From the NCBI GenBank assembly GCA_902556405.1, contig CACDWF010000007.1, positions 47,739 through 111,738 on the forward strand: a stretch of DNA of 64,000 nucleotides, read 5' to 3'. Source of the DNA: an uncultured Alphaproteobacteria bacterium (GTDB lineage Bacteria; Pseudomonadota; Alphaproteobacteria; Rhodobacterales; Rhodobacteraceae). This document shows positions 52,721-62,708 of this stretch, in pieces. The notes below the pieces were generated by a model, which did no database searches, was not told where the DNA came from, and saw nothing but the letters and a program-made list of their open reading frames with translations. Made by a program: the position numbers and the translations under genes. Every line of letters begins with the position of its first letter. The first letter of the stretch is position 1.

Positions 52721-52909
52721 TCATGAAAAAATCATGGGCGTAATTGTTTTGGCATTTGCCCATGCCTTACTAAACATATCTTTTTCAATTTTTCCTTTTA
52801 CAAGACTTTTCATACATGTGAGCAGTGCTCCCGGTAATGAAAATAAAAAAATCACCGAGAAATAAATTCGATACTCCCAAACTGGTTTTTTTCTTGTTCT
52901 TTTCATCAT
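52721..52909 (-). CDS. pufQ: PufQ, bacteriochlorophyll-related PGC protein
   Basis: A 62-aa protein with one central membrane helix ('YFSVIFLFSLPGALLTCM'). 'EYRIYFSVIFLFSLPGALL' and the end 'AWANAKTITPMIFS' match the PufQ ending 'ARAW.EA..ITP.IF'. ATG 52909 lies nine bp after the bchZ stop with GGAGGG between. PufQ stimulates bacteriochlorophyll synthesis and precedes pufBALM. Function unclear beyond Rhodobacter genetics. Confidence 0.9.
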   Translation of the reverse strand: MMKRTRKKPVWEYRIYFSVIFLFSLPGALLTCMKSLVKGKIEKDMFSKAWANAKTITPMIFS

Positions 52910-52918
52910 AGTCCCTCC

Positions 52919-54400
52919 TTATGCAACCTTATTAGTTTTGTTAACTTCATCATCCTCTGGATTAAGCATACTTATAATCTCTTTCGCGACTTTCTTATCT
53001 CCATTTTGTAATGCTATTTTTTCTGCTTGATCACGAAGTGTTTTGGTGGCAGAAATTCTGGTCAATGGTGAATGCTTGGCCACAATTTTTTCCAGAATAT
53101 CTTTAGCCTCCTGATCCCATGGCAGCTCTTTTCTCAACTTAGTTAATGTGGCATCTGCTTTATCCAAATCAGATCCAAGTGGCAATATGTGAAAGAGTGC
53201 ATCAAATAATCCATTACAAATTTCTTGTAATAAATAAGTTGATCCCGAATACCCCATCATCGGTGTACCGACAGCACGTCTGATTGCTGCTCCTGGAAAA
53301 CTCGCGGGAATAAATGATGCTTTTGGTCCAAAACCTTGGCCTGCCTCCGCAAGATACATTTTTTCATTTATGGATCCCATCAGAACAAGTGGCCTTGTTT
53401 GTTTTATAAGGCTTCTAATTTTTTCATTATCCGTCTTCTTCCCAGCAACGCGGGCAACAGCAAATTTACAGGGAAGACCTAATTCATTCTCCAAGAAGTT
53501 TCTTATACCTCTTGTGTATGTTTCATTAGCGACAATTCCGAAACTAGCCGTTGCAAAAAAATCCTGCGTCACAGATCGCCAAAGATCCCATACAGGTTTT
53601 ATGGTTGAATGCTTCTCTTTTTCGATGAAGCCTTCAACATCAATATTGAGTATCTCTCCCAATTTCCTCAAGAATTTAGTTGTACTATCAATACCAATTG
53701 GGGCCTGCAAATATGGCTTACCCAATAGCTCAGCTAAACCTCTGCCGAACTCTCTATACATCACAATATTTGCATCAGCATTCACAAGTTTCGACATCTC
53801 TGCTATATGGGCACCCATTGGCATGACCATATTTACTTCCGCACCAATACCTTCTATGAGTCGTCTAATTTCTGCTAAATCGGAAGGCATATTGAAAGTC
53901 CCGTACATAGGGCCCAAAATATTTACCCTGGGTTTAGAATTTTCCTCTCTTTTTGCTTCTTTTGGCATTCTGCCTTTGGTCATTCCAAAGTTGGTAAAAA
54001 GCCATGTCATAGATCTATCTGCAGCCTGCCATTGGTCCTCATCAATCGTCCTTGGTAGAAACCTCTGAATATTCGTGCCTTGAGGTGTTACACCTCCTCC
54101 GATCATTTCTGCAATTGATCCCGTCACGACAACAGCCGGCAATACAGGATCTAAGGTATCCCAGGCACGCTTCATAGCTCCTTCTGTTCCTTCTCTCCCT
54201 AACTCCTCCTCGCCTAATCCAGTGACTACAATAGGTAACTCATGTGGAGGCAAAGCATCTGTATAGTGAAGCACTGATGTTACAGGTAGGTTTTCACACC
54301 CCACCGGACCGTCTACAACAACTTGAAGGCCTTTTACGCCACAAAAAGCATAAACTGACCCCCAATATCCTCCCGCTCTGTCGTGATCCTGAATTAACAC
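52919..54400 (-). CDS. bchZ: Chlorophyllide reductase subunit Z
   Basis: A 493-aa NifK-like protein. '[61 protein letters not shown]' start, with the cluster Cys at positions about 20 and 35. GTG start at 54400 overlaps the bchY stop. With BchX/BchY it reduces the C7-C8 bond of chlorophyllide. Followed nine bp later by pufQ. Confidence 0.96.
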   Translation of the reverse strand: MLIQDHDRAGGYWGSVYAFCGVKGLQVVVDGPVGCENLPVTSVLHYTDALPPHELPIVVTGLGEEELGREGTEGAMKRAWDTLDPVLPAVVVTGSIAEMIGGGVTPQGTNIQRFLPRTIDEDQWQAADRSMTWLFTNFGMTKGRMPKEAKREENSKPRVNILGPMYGTFNMPSDLAEIRRLIEGIGAEVNMVMPMGAHIAEMSKLVNADANIVMYREFGRGLAELLGKPYLQAPIGIDSTTKFLRKLGEILNIDVEGFIEKEKHSTIKPVWDLWRSVTQDFFATASFGIVANETYTRGIRNFLENELGLPCKFAVARVAGKKTDNEKIRSLIKQTRPLVLMGSINEKMYLAEAGQGFGPKASFIPASFPGAAIRRAVGTPMMGYSGSTYLLQEICNGLFDALFHILPLGSDLDKADATLTKLRKELPWDQEAKDILEKIVAKHSPLTRISATKTLRDQAEKIALQNGDKKVAKEIISMLNPEDDEVNKTNKVA

Positions 54401-55977
54401 TAAATCATCTCCTCTGCCTTTGCGGCGATCTTTCTTTTCTCTAATTTCTTTGCTTGATGGGCTCGGAACTGTGGTTTAAGGTTTGGCTCACCCTCCCAAA
54501 CTCCTGCGGTATCACCTTCCCCAACACCCTCGAAGAAACTCTTCATTTTTTCCATTCTTGAACCATTACTTATGGCCTGCAATATTACCTCGGCTAAGCT
54601 TCCCGCTCCAGCAACACCCATTATTGGCCGAGCTGAAATTAAATTTGTGTAATAAAGAGAAGGAATACCTAACTCCTTAGCTTTTTGCACTACCGGGGTC
54701 GTTCCAATAGCCAAATCAGGGTTGACGCTCTTAACCGCTGAGATATCATCTTCCAAACTCGCCCTAAACTTTACAAAAACTCCTCTACTCTCCAACCAAT
54801 CTTTGTCTTCAGTAGACCATTTAGTCTTGGGACAGGCAGTTCCCACATAAGGGACTTCAGCTCCTGCCTCTATGAGCGTTCTTGCTACAATAAGTTCCGA
54901 GCCTTCATAGCCCGATACCGTAATTTTGTTATTAATTTTTTTGTCATCAAGAGATTTTTGTATTTGCGGCAGAATCTTCTTTTTTGCTTCCCCGATTATC
55001 TTTTTCGCAATGTTAAAAGTATCGCCCACACTATCGATCCAAGAATTAGTTCCTTCAACACCCACTGGGGCCGATCCAATAATTGGCTTACCAGCTTCTT
55101 CAAACTCTCTTACAGCAGCGGTATAAAAGGGGTGGATAGCAGCAACAGCGCCACAATCAAGTGCTGCATACAATTCACGCCACTCTCTGCAAGGTATAAC
55201 CTGTCCCGCGGCCAACCCTAGTGGCTCTAAAATTGCCCCAACATTCATGGGATCTGCCGGAAACATTTCTCCCAACAATGTTACGGTCGGTCTATCTGAT
55301 TTCTTTGAAGCTGGGGCAGCTACTGGGCCAGACTCAATTTCGTTTTTCGCATAATTCAGTAATGCACCAGCCAAGACGTCTTTTGCCTCCGCGTGTGTAG
55401 GAATTCCAAAACCAGGTACGTCAATACCAATTATCCTAACCCCGTTAATTTCTTTTGGGAGAAGCCTCAAAGGAACCCCAGACGCGCTAGGAACACATAG
55501 ATTTGTGAAAACAACAGCATCAAACCTATCAGGGTCAGCCATTTCATGTGCGGACTCTAAAATATCTTCATATAACTTTCCTGTTACCAGAGTCTCAGAG
55601 GAAAAAGGCACATAACCGACAGATCTTCGCGCTCCATAAAAATGTGAGACAAAAGTTAACCCATAGACACAGCAGGCAGAGCCGGATAGCACAGTTGCCA
55701 CTCTTTTCATTCTGAGACCAACTCTTAGAGACCCAAAAGCAGGGCACATGCTTTGTGGCTTATCATGCGGACCCAAGGGGTAATCTTTTCGCATATTTTG
55801 TATAAGCTCTTTGTTGGCGCCTCTTTCCGCACTTCCCTTTAGTGATGAGGACCCACAAAGCCCGTCAGATGTAGATCCTGTTCCGCAATGATGCTTGTCT
55901 TCTAAATTAACATTGACCTCATCATTCAACTTAACGTTGTCTGCTGCATCATATTTTATTTCTCTGTTTGTACTCAT
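54400..55977 (-). CDS. bchY: Chlorophyllide reductase subunit Y
   Basis: A 525-aa NifD-like protein with a disordered N-terminal about 50 residues, then '[56 protein letters not shown]' with several Cys ligands, and '[22 protein letters not shown]'. It forms the catalytic heterodimer with BchZ. Starts 18 bp after bchX. Confidence 0.96.
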   Translation of the reverse strand: MSTNREIKYDAADNVKLNDEVNVNLEDKHHCGTGSTSDGLCGSSSLKGSAERGANKELIQNMRKDYPLGPHDKPQSMCPAFGSLRVGLRMKRVATVLSGSACCVYGLTFVSHFYGARRSVGYVPFSSETLVTGKLYEDILESAHEMADPDRFDAVVFTNLCVPSASGVPLRLLPKEINGVRIIGIDVPGFGIPTHAEAKDVLAGALLNYAKNEIESGPVAAPASKKSDRPTVTLLGEMFPADPMNVGAILEPLGLAAGQVIPCREWRELYAALDCGAVAAIHPFYTAAVREFEEAGKPIIGSAPVGVEGTNSWIDSVGDTFNIAKKIIGEAKKKILPQIQKSLDDKKINNKITVSGYEGSELIVARTLIEAGAEVPYVGTACPKTKWSTEDKDWLESRGVFVKFRASLEDDISAVKSVNPDLAIGTTPVVQKAKELGIPSLYYTNLISARPIMGVAGAGSLAEVILQAISNGSRMEKMKSFFEGVGEGDTAGVWEGEPNLKPQFRAHQAKKLEKRKIAAKAEEMI

Positions 55978-55995
55978 ACTTCTTAAATTTTCTCT

Positions 55996-57018
55996 TTACA
56001 CTTCGTCATATACGACTTCTAACGACTCTTTGGGTTTTGCAAATTTGCCTCTCATGTCAGCATCGGTCGCCGGCTGCAGTACAAAATCAGCTCCTGTCTC
56101 GCTGGCCGCGAATAAATTAAGGAGACCATCTTGGTCAAGCGGCTTTGGTCTAAGTGGTGGGGCCTCAGCTGTATTGGTTCCTAGTTCAGCAAACAGATCT
56201 CCCCACTGCGACGCTTTTGTTCCAACAATGTGATAATTTGCGGACTTCTTTCTCAGATCATCATCTTGAGGTATACTTGCAAGAATAGGTATTTTTACTG
56301 TCTCAGCAAAAGCTGCCGCTTCACCCGACCCATCGTCTTTGTTAATTACTAAGCCTGCCACACCAACGTTTCCACCTAGTTTTCTGAAATACTCCACCGC
56401 TGAACAAACATTATTTGCTACATATAGAGATTGAAGATCGTTTGAGGCGACCAATATAACCTTTTGAGCCATATCCCTCGCTATTGGCAATCCGAATCCG
56501 CCGCAAACCACATCACCCAAAAAATCCAATAACACGTAATCAAAATCCCAATCGTGAAACCCTAGCTTTTCCAGTAGCTCAAAGCCATGGATTATGCCGC
56601 GTCCTCCACATCCTCGTCCTACTTCTGGTCCGCCAAGCTCCATAGCAAATACACCATTTCTTTTAAAACACACATCTCCAATGGTGACTTCTTCGCCCGC
56701 AAGTTTCTTATTAGTCGATGTTTCAAGTATCGTTGGGCAAGCCTTTCCTCCGAATAATAGAGAAGTTGTATCAGATTTTGGGTCACATCCTATCAGTAGA
56801 ACTCTTTTTCCTTGCTCTGCCATCATATGACTAAGATTTGCAAGAGTGAAACTTTTACCGATGCCTCCTTTACCGTAGATCGCTATTATCTGGGTTTTTT
56901 TTGTTGGCTCACCAACTGGAACTTCGTCGATAGGTTGATTTGCTTCTTCTCGAAGATCCTTGAGGTGTTTTTCTAAGTCTTTCTTATCTAAAGCAGTAGT
57001 CGGATTATCTAAGCTCAT
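55996..57018 (-). CDS. bchX: Chlorophyllide reductase iron protein subunit X
   Basis: A 340-aa NifH-like ATPase. P-loop '[21 protein letters not shown]' , 'LIGCDPKSDTTSLLFGG', Cys in 'GGPEVGRGCGGRGIIHGFELL' and '[20 protein letters not shown]'. ATG 57018 overlaps the bchC stop as ATGA; upstream codons at 57033 are inside bchC. Supplies electrons to BchYZ. Confidence 0.97.
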   Translation of the reverse strand: MSLDNPTTALDKKDLEKHLKDLREEANQPIDEVPVGEPTKKTQIIAIYGKGGIGKSFTLANLSHMMAEQGKRVLLIGCDPKSDTTSLLFGGKACPTILETSTNKKLAGEEVTIGDVCFKRNGVFAMELGGPEVGRGCGGRGIIHGFELLEKLGFHDWDFDYVLLDFLGDVVCGGFGLPIARDMAQKVILVASNDLQSLYVANNVCSAVEYFRKLGGNVGVAGLVINKDDGSGEAAAFAETVKIPILASIPQDDDLRKKSANYHIVGTKASQWGDLFAELGTNTAEAPPLRPKPLDQDGLLNLFAASETGADFVLQPATDADMRGKFAKPKESLEVVYDEV

Positions 57019-57956
57019 GCTACATCCCTCCAATCAATAACCATTTTCAAGCATTCTGGATCTTCAAAGGATTGCTTGTAAGCAGATTTTGAGAAATTTA
57101 CGTTCTTCTCATGCGTTATTAAACCTTCTAAAGATAGAGCGCCGGTTTCTAATAGTGATCGTGTAATATTTATATCTTCCGTGTTAAATTCGGCCGAAAT
57201 CCTGAACCTGGCCTCTTTTATAAAAGCAGGTGGAAAGGAAAAGGAAATGGGAGATGAATAAAATCCAGCAAAAACTATTTCGCCATTTTTTTTCAATTTT
57301 GGAATTATCTTATCCAAAACGCTGATATCTCCACTAGCCTCATAAATTGATTCGTGATCGGAAGAATTATCATTTTCCGGATCGACAACGTCGTAATCTG
57401 TTTCAGTACCCACTCTGAGAGGATTACTTTCCCATACAATCGGGGCTTCACCACCAGCTGCTATTGTTAATCGAGCTAGCAACCTTCCTAAAACACCATG
57501 ACCAATAATAAGGGTGGGCAGTTTGTTACCAAGCCCTGCGATTGCGTGCCTAGCAGTTGCTGCCAGTGCAAATAGTGTCCCTTTAGCTTTCAAATCAGGG
57601 TCTATTTTTATCAGCTTTTCGTCGGACGCTATCAGAAGGCTAGAGGATGCACCGAAAAGACCCTTTTCGTTTTTATAGCAATTTGCACCTGGGACAAATA
57701 CATGATCGCCAACCTTAAGTTTCCTGGATGCTCTGTTGTCGACTACCACCCCAACCGTTTCGTAACCTGGAACAAGAGGATAACCCATTCCAGGAAAAAA
57801 TGGCATCTCACCATTCCAAAACAAGCGTTCAGTACCTGTAGAAACCCCAGAGAACTGAGTTTCAATTATAACTTCGCCTGAATTTGGTTCCCTCAGGGCA
57901 ACTTTACGCAAGTCCAATTCACCCGGGTTATCAATGACTATTGCTAATGTTTCCAT
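57015..57956 (-). CDS. bchC: 3-hydroxyethyl bacteriochlorophyllide a dehydrogenase
   Basis: A 313-aa medium-chain dehydrogenase-like enzyme ('EVIIETQFSGVSTGTERLFWNGEMPFFPGMGYPLVPGYETVGVVV', 'LGNKLPTLIIGHGVLGRLLARL'). It oxidises the 3-hydroxyethyl group to 3-acetyl. I start it at ATG 57956 (METLAIV); a TTG at 57971 is possible. First gene of bchCXYZ-puf, with PpsR-controlled promoter in the 240 bp upstream. Confidence 0.95.
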   Translation of the reverse strand: METLAIVIDNPGELDLRKVALREPNSGEVIIETQFSGVSTGTERLFWNGEMPFFPGMGYPLVPGYETVGVVVDNRASRKLKVGDHVFVPGANCYKNEKGLFGASSSLLIASDEKLIKIDPDLKAKGTLFALAATARHAIAGLGNKLPTLIIGHGVLGRLLARLTIAAGGEAPIVWESNPLRVGTETDYDVVDPENDNSSDHESIYEASGDISVLDKIIPKLKKNGEIVFAGFYSSPISFSFPPAFIKEARFRISAEFNTEDINITRSLLETGALSLEGLITHEKNVNFSKSAYKQSFEDPECLKMVIDWRDVA

Positions 57957-58198
57957 ATTAAATAACGACAATTATTGTGATTTTCATGAATTAACGAAAC
58001 AAAATCTAAGTGGAAACCTTTGGATCCCCCTAGTAAACCTATTTCTTTATCGAGCTTTCTTACAAAACCAATCAAAAAGCTGCTCCCCTTTTATTTACGT
58101 AAATATCCGATAATTAAAGCTAACTCAAAAATAAATGTCAATAATTTTAGACAAAAACTGTAATAAATTTCTGACATATGGCATTTTTGCAAAAAAAT
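57957..58198 (-). promoter_or_regulatory. bchC regulatory region, two PpsR operators and sigma70 promoter
   Basis: Two perfect TGT-N12-ACA palindromes at 58136-58153 and 58159-58176 (centres 23 bp apart). On the minus strand TTGACA (58141-58136), the inner end of the first site, plus 17 bases then TTTAAT (58118-58113) makes a consensus promoter. A 150-base leader follows before bchC. Classic CrtJ repression layout. crtF ends just upstream at 58199, so crtEF read-through can also reach bchC. Confidence 0.82.
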
Positions 58199-59329
58199 CT
58201 ACTTTTTTGCACTCATAACTTGGGTAATAAATGGTGCACTGACAGCATGCTTAACAATATTTGAAAAGCCAGTTCTAAGAAGAATCGCCTTATGCTCCTC
58301 AAAAGAGCGCACTTTTCCTGTTGTCATTGCCATTGTATAAAATGAAAAATAGCAATCACTGGAACGCATCGCTTTGCTTCCACCAGACATTGGTTCTGTT
58401 ATTAACAAAGACCCACCTTTCGGAAGAGCTTCGTAGATTCGTTCTAGCAACAGCTCTACAGTGCTGTCTTCATGATCATACAAAACCCTTACTAAGCTAA
58501 TAACATCTTGATTCGAAGGAATATCATCTTTTAAAAAATCACCTGGACAAAAATTTAAGAGCCCAACTATACCATCAATTTTTTGATGATTGCTCTTTGC
58601 AACATTTATTACATTAGGCAAGTCAAAAACAGTAGCTTCGATACTAGGATACTTGCTCTTTACCGCTAATAAAAATGCGCCAGTGCCACCGCCAATGTCT
58701 ACAATTCTTTTGACACCTTTAAGGCTATATGCCTGCAAAGTTTGTTCGGCAACCAACCTTTGGGACGTTTGCATGAGCTTACTGTATTCGGAAGATACCT
58801 TAGTGGAAATATTCTTTTTTTTCGCTTCTTTTCCAACATAGGGCCAAAATTGACTCAGCTCTGTTTCGGTCCCCCCGTACAATATCTTGACTGGATCTAT
58901 GAGATCTCGATATAAAATTTGGTTATGCTGAATCATATCCATTAGCCCAGGGACCCCAACTATTTGAGCCCCTACCCTAGTTAACCAATATTTATTTCTT
59001 TTATAGCAAATTAAGTTTAATGAACATCCACCACGCAATAACAGTAATGATCTTTCATTTGCAATCTCCAGAAACTGGCTTATCTCGTCCAGCGATCGCC
59101 CCTCTTTTTTTAGAAACTGGAATAGACCCAAATTGATCAAAAGGTGAAGAATTTGTGAATAGACAAAGCCAGACATAATCTCGTGAATTTTATTGCCTTC
59201 ATAACTGATAAGAGCTCTAAGAATTGGAACTTTAGCGACAGCTTCATGCACTTTTGTTGATGAAAAGACGTTAACCTTCAGTCGGTAATAGCTTTTATAA
59301 AGCGAATTAATTTTTTCTTTAAAAATCAT
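58199..59329 (-). CDS. crtF: Hydroxyneurosporene methyltransferase
   Basis: A 376-aa SAM-dependent O-methyltransferase. N-terminal winged-helix dimerisation region, SAM motif 'IVDIGGGTGAFLLAVKSKYPSIEATVFDLPNVI', and 'LITEPMSGGSKAMRSSDCYFSFYTMAMTTGKVRSFEEHKAILLRTGF', like plant/fungal OMTs. It methylates the 1-hydroxy group of acyclic carotenoids for spheroidene/spirilloxanthin-type products. Follows crtE on the same strand by 43 bp. Confidence 0.92.
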   Translation of the reverse strand: MIFKEKINSLYKSYYRLKVNVFSSTKVHEAVAKVPILRALISYEGNKIHEIMSGFVYSQILHLLINLGLFQFLKKEGRSLDEISQFLEIANERSLLLLRGGCSLNLICYKRNKYWLTRVGAQIVGVPGLMDMIQHNQILYRDLIDPVKILYGGTETELSQFWPYVGKEAKKKNISTKVSSEYSKLMQTSQRLVAEQTLQAYSLKGVKRIVDIGGGTGAFLLAVKSKYPSIEATVFDLPNVINVAKSNHQKIDGIVGLLNFCPGDFLKDDIPSNQDVISLVRVLYDHEDSTVELLLERIYEALPKGGSLLITEPMSGGSKAMRSSDCYFSFYTMAMTTGKVRSFEEHKAILLRTGFSNIVKHAVSAPFITQVMSAKK

Positions 59330-59372
59330 CCGATCGGAACAGTCTTAAACACCTGTTAATCATATAAGTGAC

Positions 59373-60233
59373 TTACAAAGTCTTTTGAAGAGGCTTTACT
59401 GGAGTTAGACGTTCTGCCTGACTTCTGACGATTTTAATCAATTCAACTTCACCAGGGCATGAGGGAATAGAAGCTATAGCTCCTGCCAAAATGTCTTGAA
59501 GCCTTTTAATCGCACCTTGCTCTCCTAGCTTTAAAACAGCGTTCGGGCGCTCATTTTCCTTGTCTCTGTTATTCGATTTACCACTTTTTTGAGAGTCAGA
59601 GAAGTCCTTCAAATCATCAGCGACCTGAAATGCCTCACCTATTCTCTGCCCAAGTTCTGCCCATGGCTCTGGATCCTCTCCTGCGGAAATTGCCCCCATT
59701 TTGGTAGCCGCTACGAATAAGGAGGCCGTTTTAAGTTTGTGATATGCACTAAGATCAATAGTTTTTTCACTTTCCCATCCTTGACCTGAACATATACCAT
59801 AGGGCATACCCGTTGACGTCGTTAAAACATTTATTAATTCACCAAGCCTTTCGGGAGCACTCAAACCTTTAGCAGTTAGCACCTGAATTGCTAAGATAAT
59901 CAAAGAATCTCCACATAGAACGGCTATAGGCTCATCAAAAGCCTTATGAACAGTAGGCTTACCTCGCCTAACTTCCGCATTATCAAATGCTGGCAAATCA
60001 TCATGCACTAAACTGGCGCAATGCATCATCTCGACTGAAACCGCTGAAGCCATTGAGAGATCAAAATTATCTAACCCACACGCATTGGAAACAGCGAGGC
60101 AGAGCTGAGGCCGTACTCTAGCACCACCTGGAAAGATTGCATAATCCATCGCTGCAGCCAATTTTGGCGGAGCAGGCGATCTACTCGCCTTCTTAATTGC
60201 CTTTTTCAGTGCATCTTCTAACTTTTCTTTCAT
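59373..60233 (-). CDS. crtE: Geranylgeranyl diphosphate synthase
   Basis: A 286-aa polyprenyl synthase. First aspartate-rich site 'SLVHDDLPAFDNAEVRRGKPTVHKAFDE', second 'GEAFQVADDLKDFSDSQKSG'. It makes GGPP for carotenoids and the bacteriochlorophyll tail. First gene of crtE-crtF, divergent from crtD, with two PpsR operators in the shared promoter. Intact. Confidence 0.95.
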   Translation of the reverse strand: MKEKLEDALKKAIKKASRSPAPPKLAAAMDYAIFPGGARVRPQLCLAVSNACGLDNFDLSMASAVSVEMMHCASLVHDDLPAFDNAEVRRGKPTVHKAFDEPIAVLCGDSLIILAIQVLTAKGLSAPERLGELINVLTTSTGMPYGICSGQGWESEKTIDLSAYHKLKTASLFVAATKMGAISAGEDPEPWAELGQRIGEAFQVADDLKDFSDSQKSGKSNNRDKENERPNAVLKLGEQGAIKRLQDILAGAIASIPSCPGEVELIKIVRSQAERLTPVKPLQKTL

Positions 60234-60242
60234 ATCTATTCC

Positions 60243-60292
60243 TGTGGTAAAAATTAGACATCATAAGAAATTTATGTAAATAATTTTGGACA
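60243..60292. promoter_or_regulatory. Two PpsR operators in the crtE-crtD divergent promoter
   Basis: Two perfect TGT-N12-ACA palindromes at 60243-60260 and 60275-60292, centres 32 bp apart (three turns). The whole intergenic region is 90 bp. On the minus strand a TTTACA (60280-60275) is 17 bp from CTAATT, a plausible crtE promoter overlapped by both sites; on the plus strand TGGACA-18-TAAAAT points to crtD. One operator pair would control both crt directions. Confidence 0.82.
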
Positions 60293-60323
60293 TTTTTTAA
60301 AATAAGTCAATAAAATACCTTTT

Positions 60324-61812
60324 ATGCTAAAAGAAAACGAACATATAATCATTGTAGGCGCAGGAATTGCTGGGCTTGTTTCTGCCCTGTTGCTTTCCAA
60401 ACAGGGATTAAAAGTTACTGTTATCGAAAGAAACGAGTACCCTGGAGGAAAGTTAAGAGCCTTTTCAAGTCAAGAGGGTCCCATTGATGCAGGGCCTACT
60501 GTTTTGACACTAATTGACGTTTTCCAGGAAATATTTACTCAAGCAAATCTAAATATTTTTAGGGAATTGGATTTGTATAAAGAAGAGATATTAGCCAGGC
60601 ATTATTGGCCAGATGGAAAATGTTTAGATCTTTTTTCAACTCATGAAAAAAATCTTTTTTCAATAGAAAAAGTATTTGGAAAAGACTCAGCCGCTGAATT
60701 TGACAAATTTCACGGAGATTGTGAGACGCTTTTTTATGCTTTTAATAACACGTTGTTAAGAAATGGCTGCCCTGGGAGCTTTTTTACAAAAAAAAGATTT
60801 TTTAAAAAAGTATTCCTCGATTAATTAATATTTTGGGCTTCCCATCCGACTACTGGAGAAAGAGAGAGATATTTCAGCGAACCTAAGCTCAGACAACTGT
60901 TTGGAAGATATGCGACATATGTTGGGGGTTCGCCTTTCAATTCTCCATCCCTGCTACAGCTCATATGGTATGTTGAGTTTCTGGGAGTATGGCGCATAAG
61001 AGGAGGTCTTCATACTCTTGCGGATAAATTGAAGCAAATATCTACAGAAAATGGTGTTGAGTTCATTTTCAATAAGTCTGTTACTAAAATTAATACCAAA
61101 GATAACAATGTGTGTAGCGTAGATCTAAACGATGGACAAAGGTACCAATCCAAAACTGTATTGTTTAATGGAGATCCACGAAACTTTAGAGAAGGTAACT
61201 TGGGTAGCGATTTAAAGAATTTAATGAAAAAAACAGCCCACTGAACCACGATCTTTATCTGCCTATGTTTGGTCATTTGCTTCTGAAACCAAGGGGGTGG
61301 AACTAGCCCACCACAACATTTTTTTTAATGAAGATTATAAGAATGAATTTGATAGCATATCAGACGGACAAATAGCTAAAGATCCCACTTTATATATATG
61401 CAAGCAAGAAAAGGGCTTAAAAAGTAGCTCAAAAAATCGCTTTGAGATAATCATCAATGCGCCCTCACTCACTCGAAACAAAATTTCTGCATCCAAGGAG
61501 TATGATTTATGCAAAGAAAGAACATTTCAAAAACTCAGCAAAATGGGGATATACTTCAAGAACATACCGAATTCAAGCAATCTAATAACTCCGAAAGCCT
61601 TCGAAAGAATAGCACCGGGCGCGGACGGATCAATCTACGGGCTCAGCCCCGAGAGACTACTTTCAACCTTCCAAAGACCTTCCACAAAAACAAAAATAAG
61701 GGGCCTCTATCTGGCAGGAGGGGGAACTCATCCAGGACCGGGTTTGCCAATGGCAGCTCTATCAGGGAAGCATGCGGCAGAAATGATAAAAAGGGACCTT
61801 GCTTTGATCTAA
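60324..61812 (+). pseudogene. crtD: crtD (methoxyneurosporene/hydroxyneurosporene dehydrogenase), disrupted
   Basis: Three frame pieces together spell a complete phytoene-desaturase-like CrtD: 60324-60824 (FAD fold 'IIVGAGIAGLVSALLLSKQG' to 'GCPGSFF'), 60825-61246 ('EPKLRQLFGRYATYVGGSPF', 'LGVWRIRGGLHTLADKL'), and 61234-61812 ('EPRSLSAYVWSFASETKG', 'LYLAGGGTHPGPGLPMAALSGKHAAEMI'). A TAA at 60822-60824 breaks piece one from two, either as single nonsense or as two offsetting indels (run A6 at 60804-60809 one short, AG repeat near 60861-60869 one long). Piece two to three needs A6 in place of A7 at 61227-61233. All lesions except the stop sit in simple runs. Confidence 0.85.
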
Positions 61813-61844
61813 ATATCCCACCCAACGGTTACGGGTGGTGGTAC

Positions 61845-62708
61845 ATGGACGGTCTTTCCGATGATGGCACAAAAGCAGTTTCAGTTATCGCCTTCATTGG
61901 CTCAGTGTTTTCTCCGTGGTATAGCTGGTCGGGTAGAAAAAACCCTCATGACTTTTGTTCAATAAATATTGTGACATATGGGAAAGGGGGGCGTTGGACG
62001 ATGACTGAGCGCAGGGAACGCCACGTTAAAATTTCTGAAAATTCTTTTAAGGTAGGGCCTAGCAAATTAGAATGGGATGGCAAGAAGCTTGTTCTAGAGT
62101 TTAGTGAAATAACAATTCCCCATTTCGATAAAATTGAAGGTTGCATTACTGTCACACCCGAAAGTATAAATGATTTGGAAGTATTGTTGAAACCTGACGG
62201 AACACACATATGGAGACCGTTCTCCCCCATCTCACGTATAGAGGTTAAAACAAATAAAAGAGGATGGAGTTGGCAAGGAAACGCATACCTCGATGGAAAT
62301 TTTGGAACAAGAGCTCTAGAACAAGATTTCAATTATTGGACCTGGAGTCGTCTACCTTTTAAGGACAAATGCCTCACATTTTACGACGCTGATTTAGTTG
62401 ATGGCAGCAGTACCAACATAGCACTGCGCTTTAATAAAAATGGCTCAGTTGAAGAAGTAGAGGCACCTCCTCTTCAACCTATATCAAAGACAAAATGGCT
62501 CATTAAACGAGTTGCTAGATCGGATAGGGAATTTTCACCCTATCAAAGCAAGGCCTTGCTGGATGCACCATTTTATTCCAGAAGTGAGTTAGTTACCCAA
62601 ATTGACAGAGAAAAAACTACTGGAGTTCATGAAACTTTGGATATGAGAAGGTTTACAAACCCATTGATTAAACCTTTGCTATGCGCAAAGATACCTCGAA
62701 TTTTTTAG
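61845..62708 (+). CDS. crtC: Acyclic carotenoid 1,2-hydratase (hydroxyneurosporene synthase)
   Basis: 287 aa from ATG 61845, with 'VIAFIGSVFSPWYSWSGRKNPHDFCSINIVTYG' and the catalytic-lipocalin body 'WSWQGNAYLDGNFGTRALEQDFNYWTWSR'. It adds water to C1-C2 of neurosporene-type carotenoids. The family motif 'GYGWWYMDGLSDDG' begins before this ATG and no start codon lies in frame in the nearby upstream DNA, which overlaps crtD; a start at an unusual codon or a frame lesion is possible. Stop overlaps the convergent tspO by four bases. Related fold to the AttH-like protein at 9057. Confidence 0.88.
   Translation: MDGLSDDGTKAVSVIAFIGSVFSPWYSWSGRKNPHDFCSINIVTYGKGGRWTMTERRERHVKISENSFKVGPSKLEWDGKKLVLEFSEITIPHFDKIEGCITVTPESINDLEVLLKPDGTHIWRPFSPISRIEVKTNKRGWSWQGNAYLDGNFGTRALEQDFNYWTWSRLPFKDKCLTFYDADLVDGSSTNIALRFNKNGSVEEVEAPPLQPISKTKWLIKRVARSDREFSPYQSKALLDAPFYSRSELVTQIDREKTTGVHETLDMRRFTNPLIKPLLCAKIPRIF

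Noticed and set aside
61509..61845. Long upstream extension of the crtC frame
   Set aside because: It overlaps crtD's C-terminus in another frame; only the last few residues (from about CFDLNIPP) look like CrtC, the rest is a shadow.
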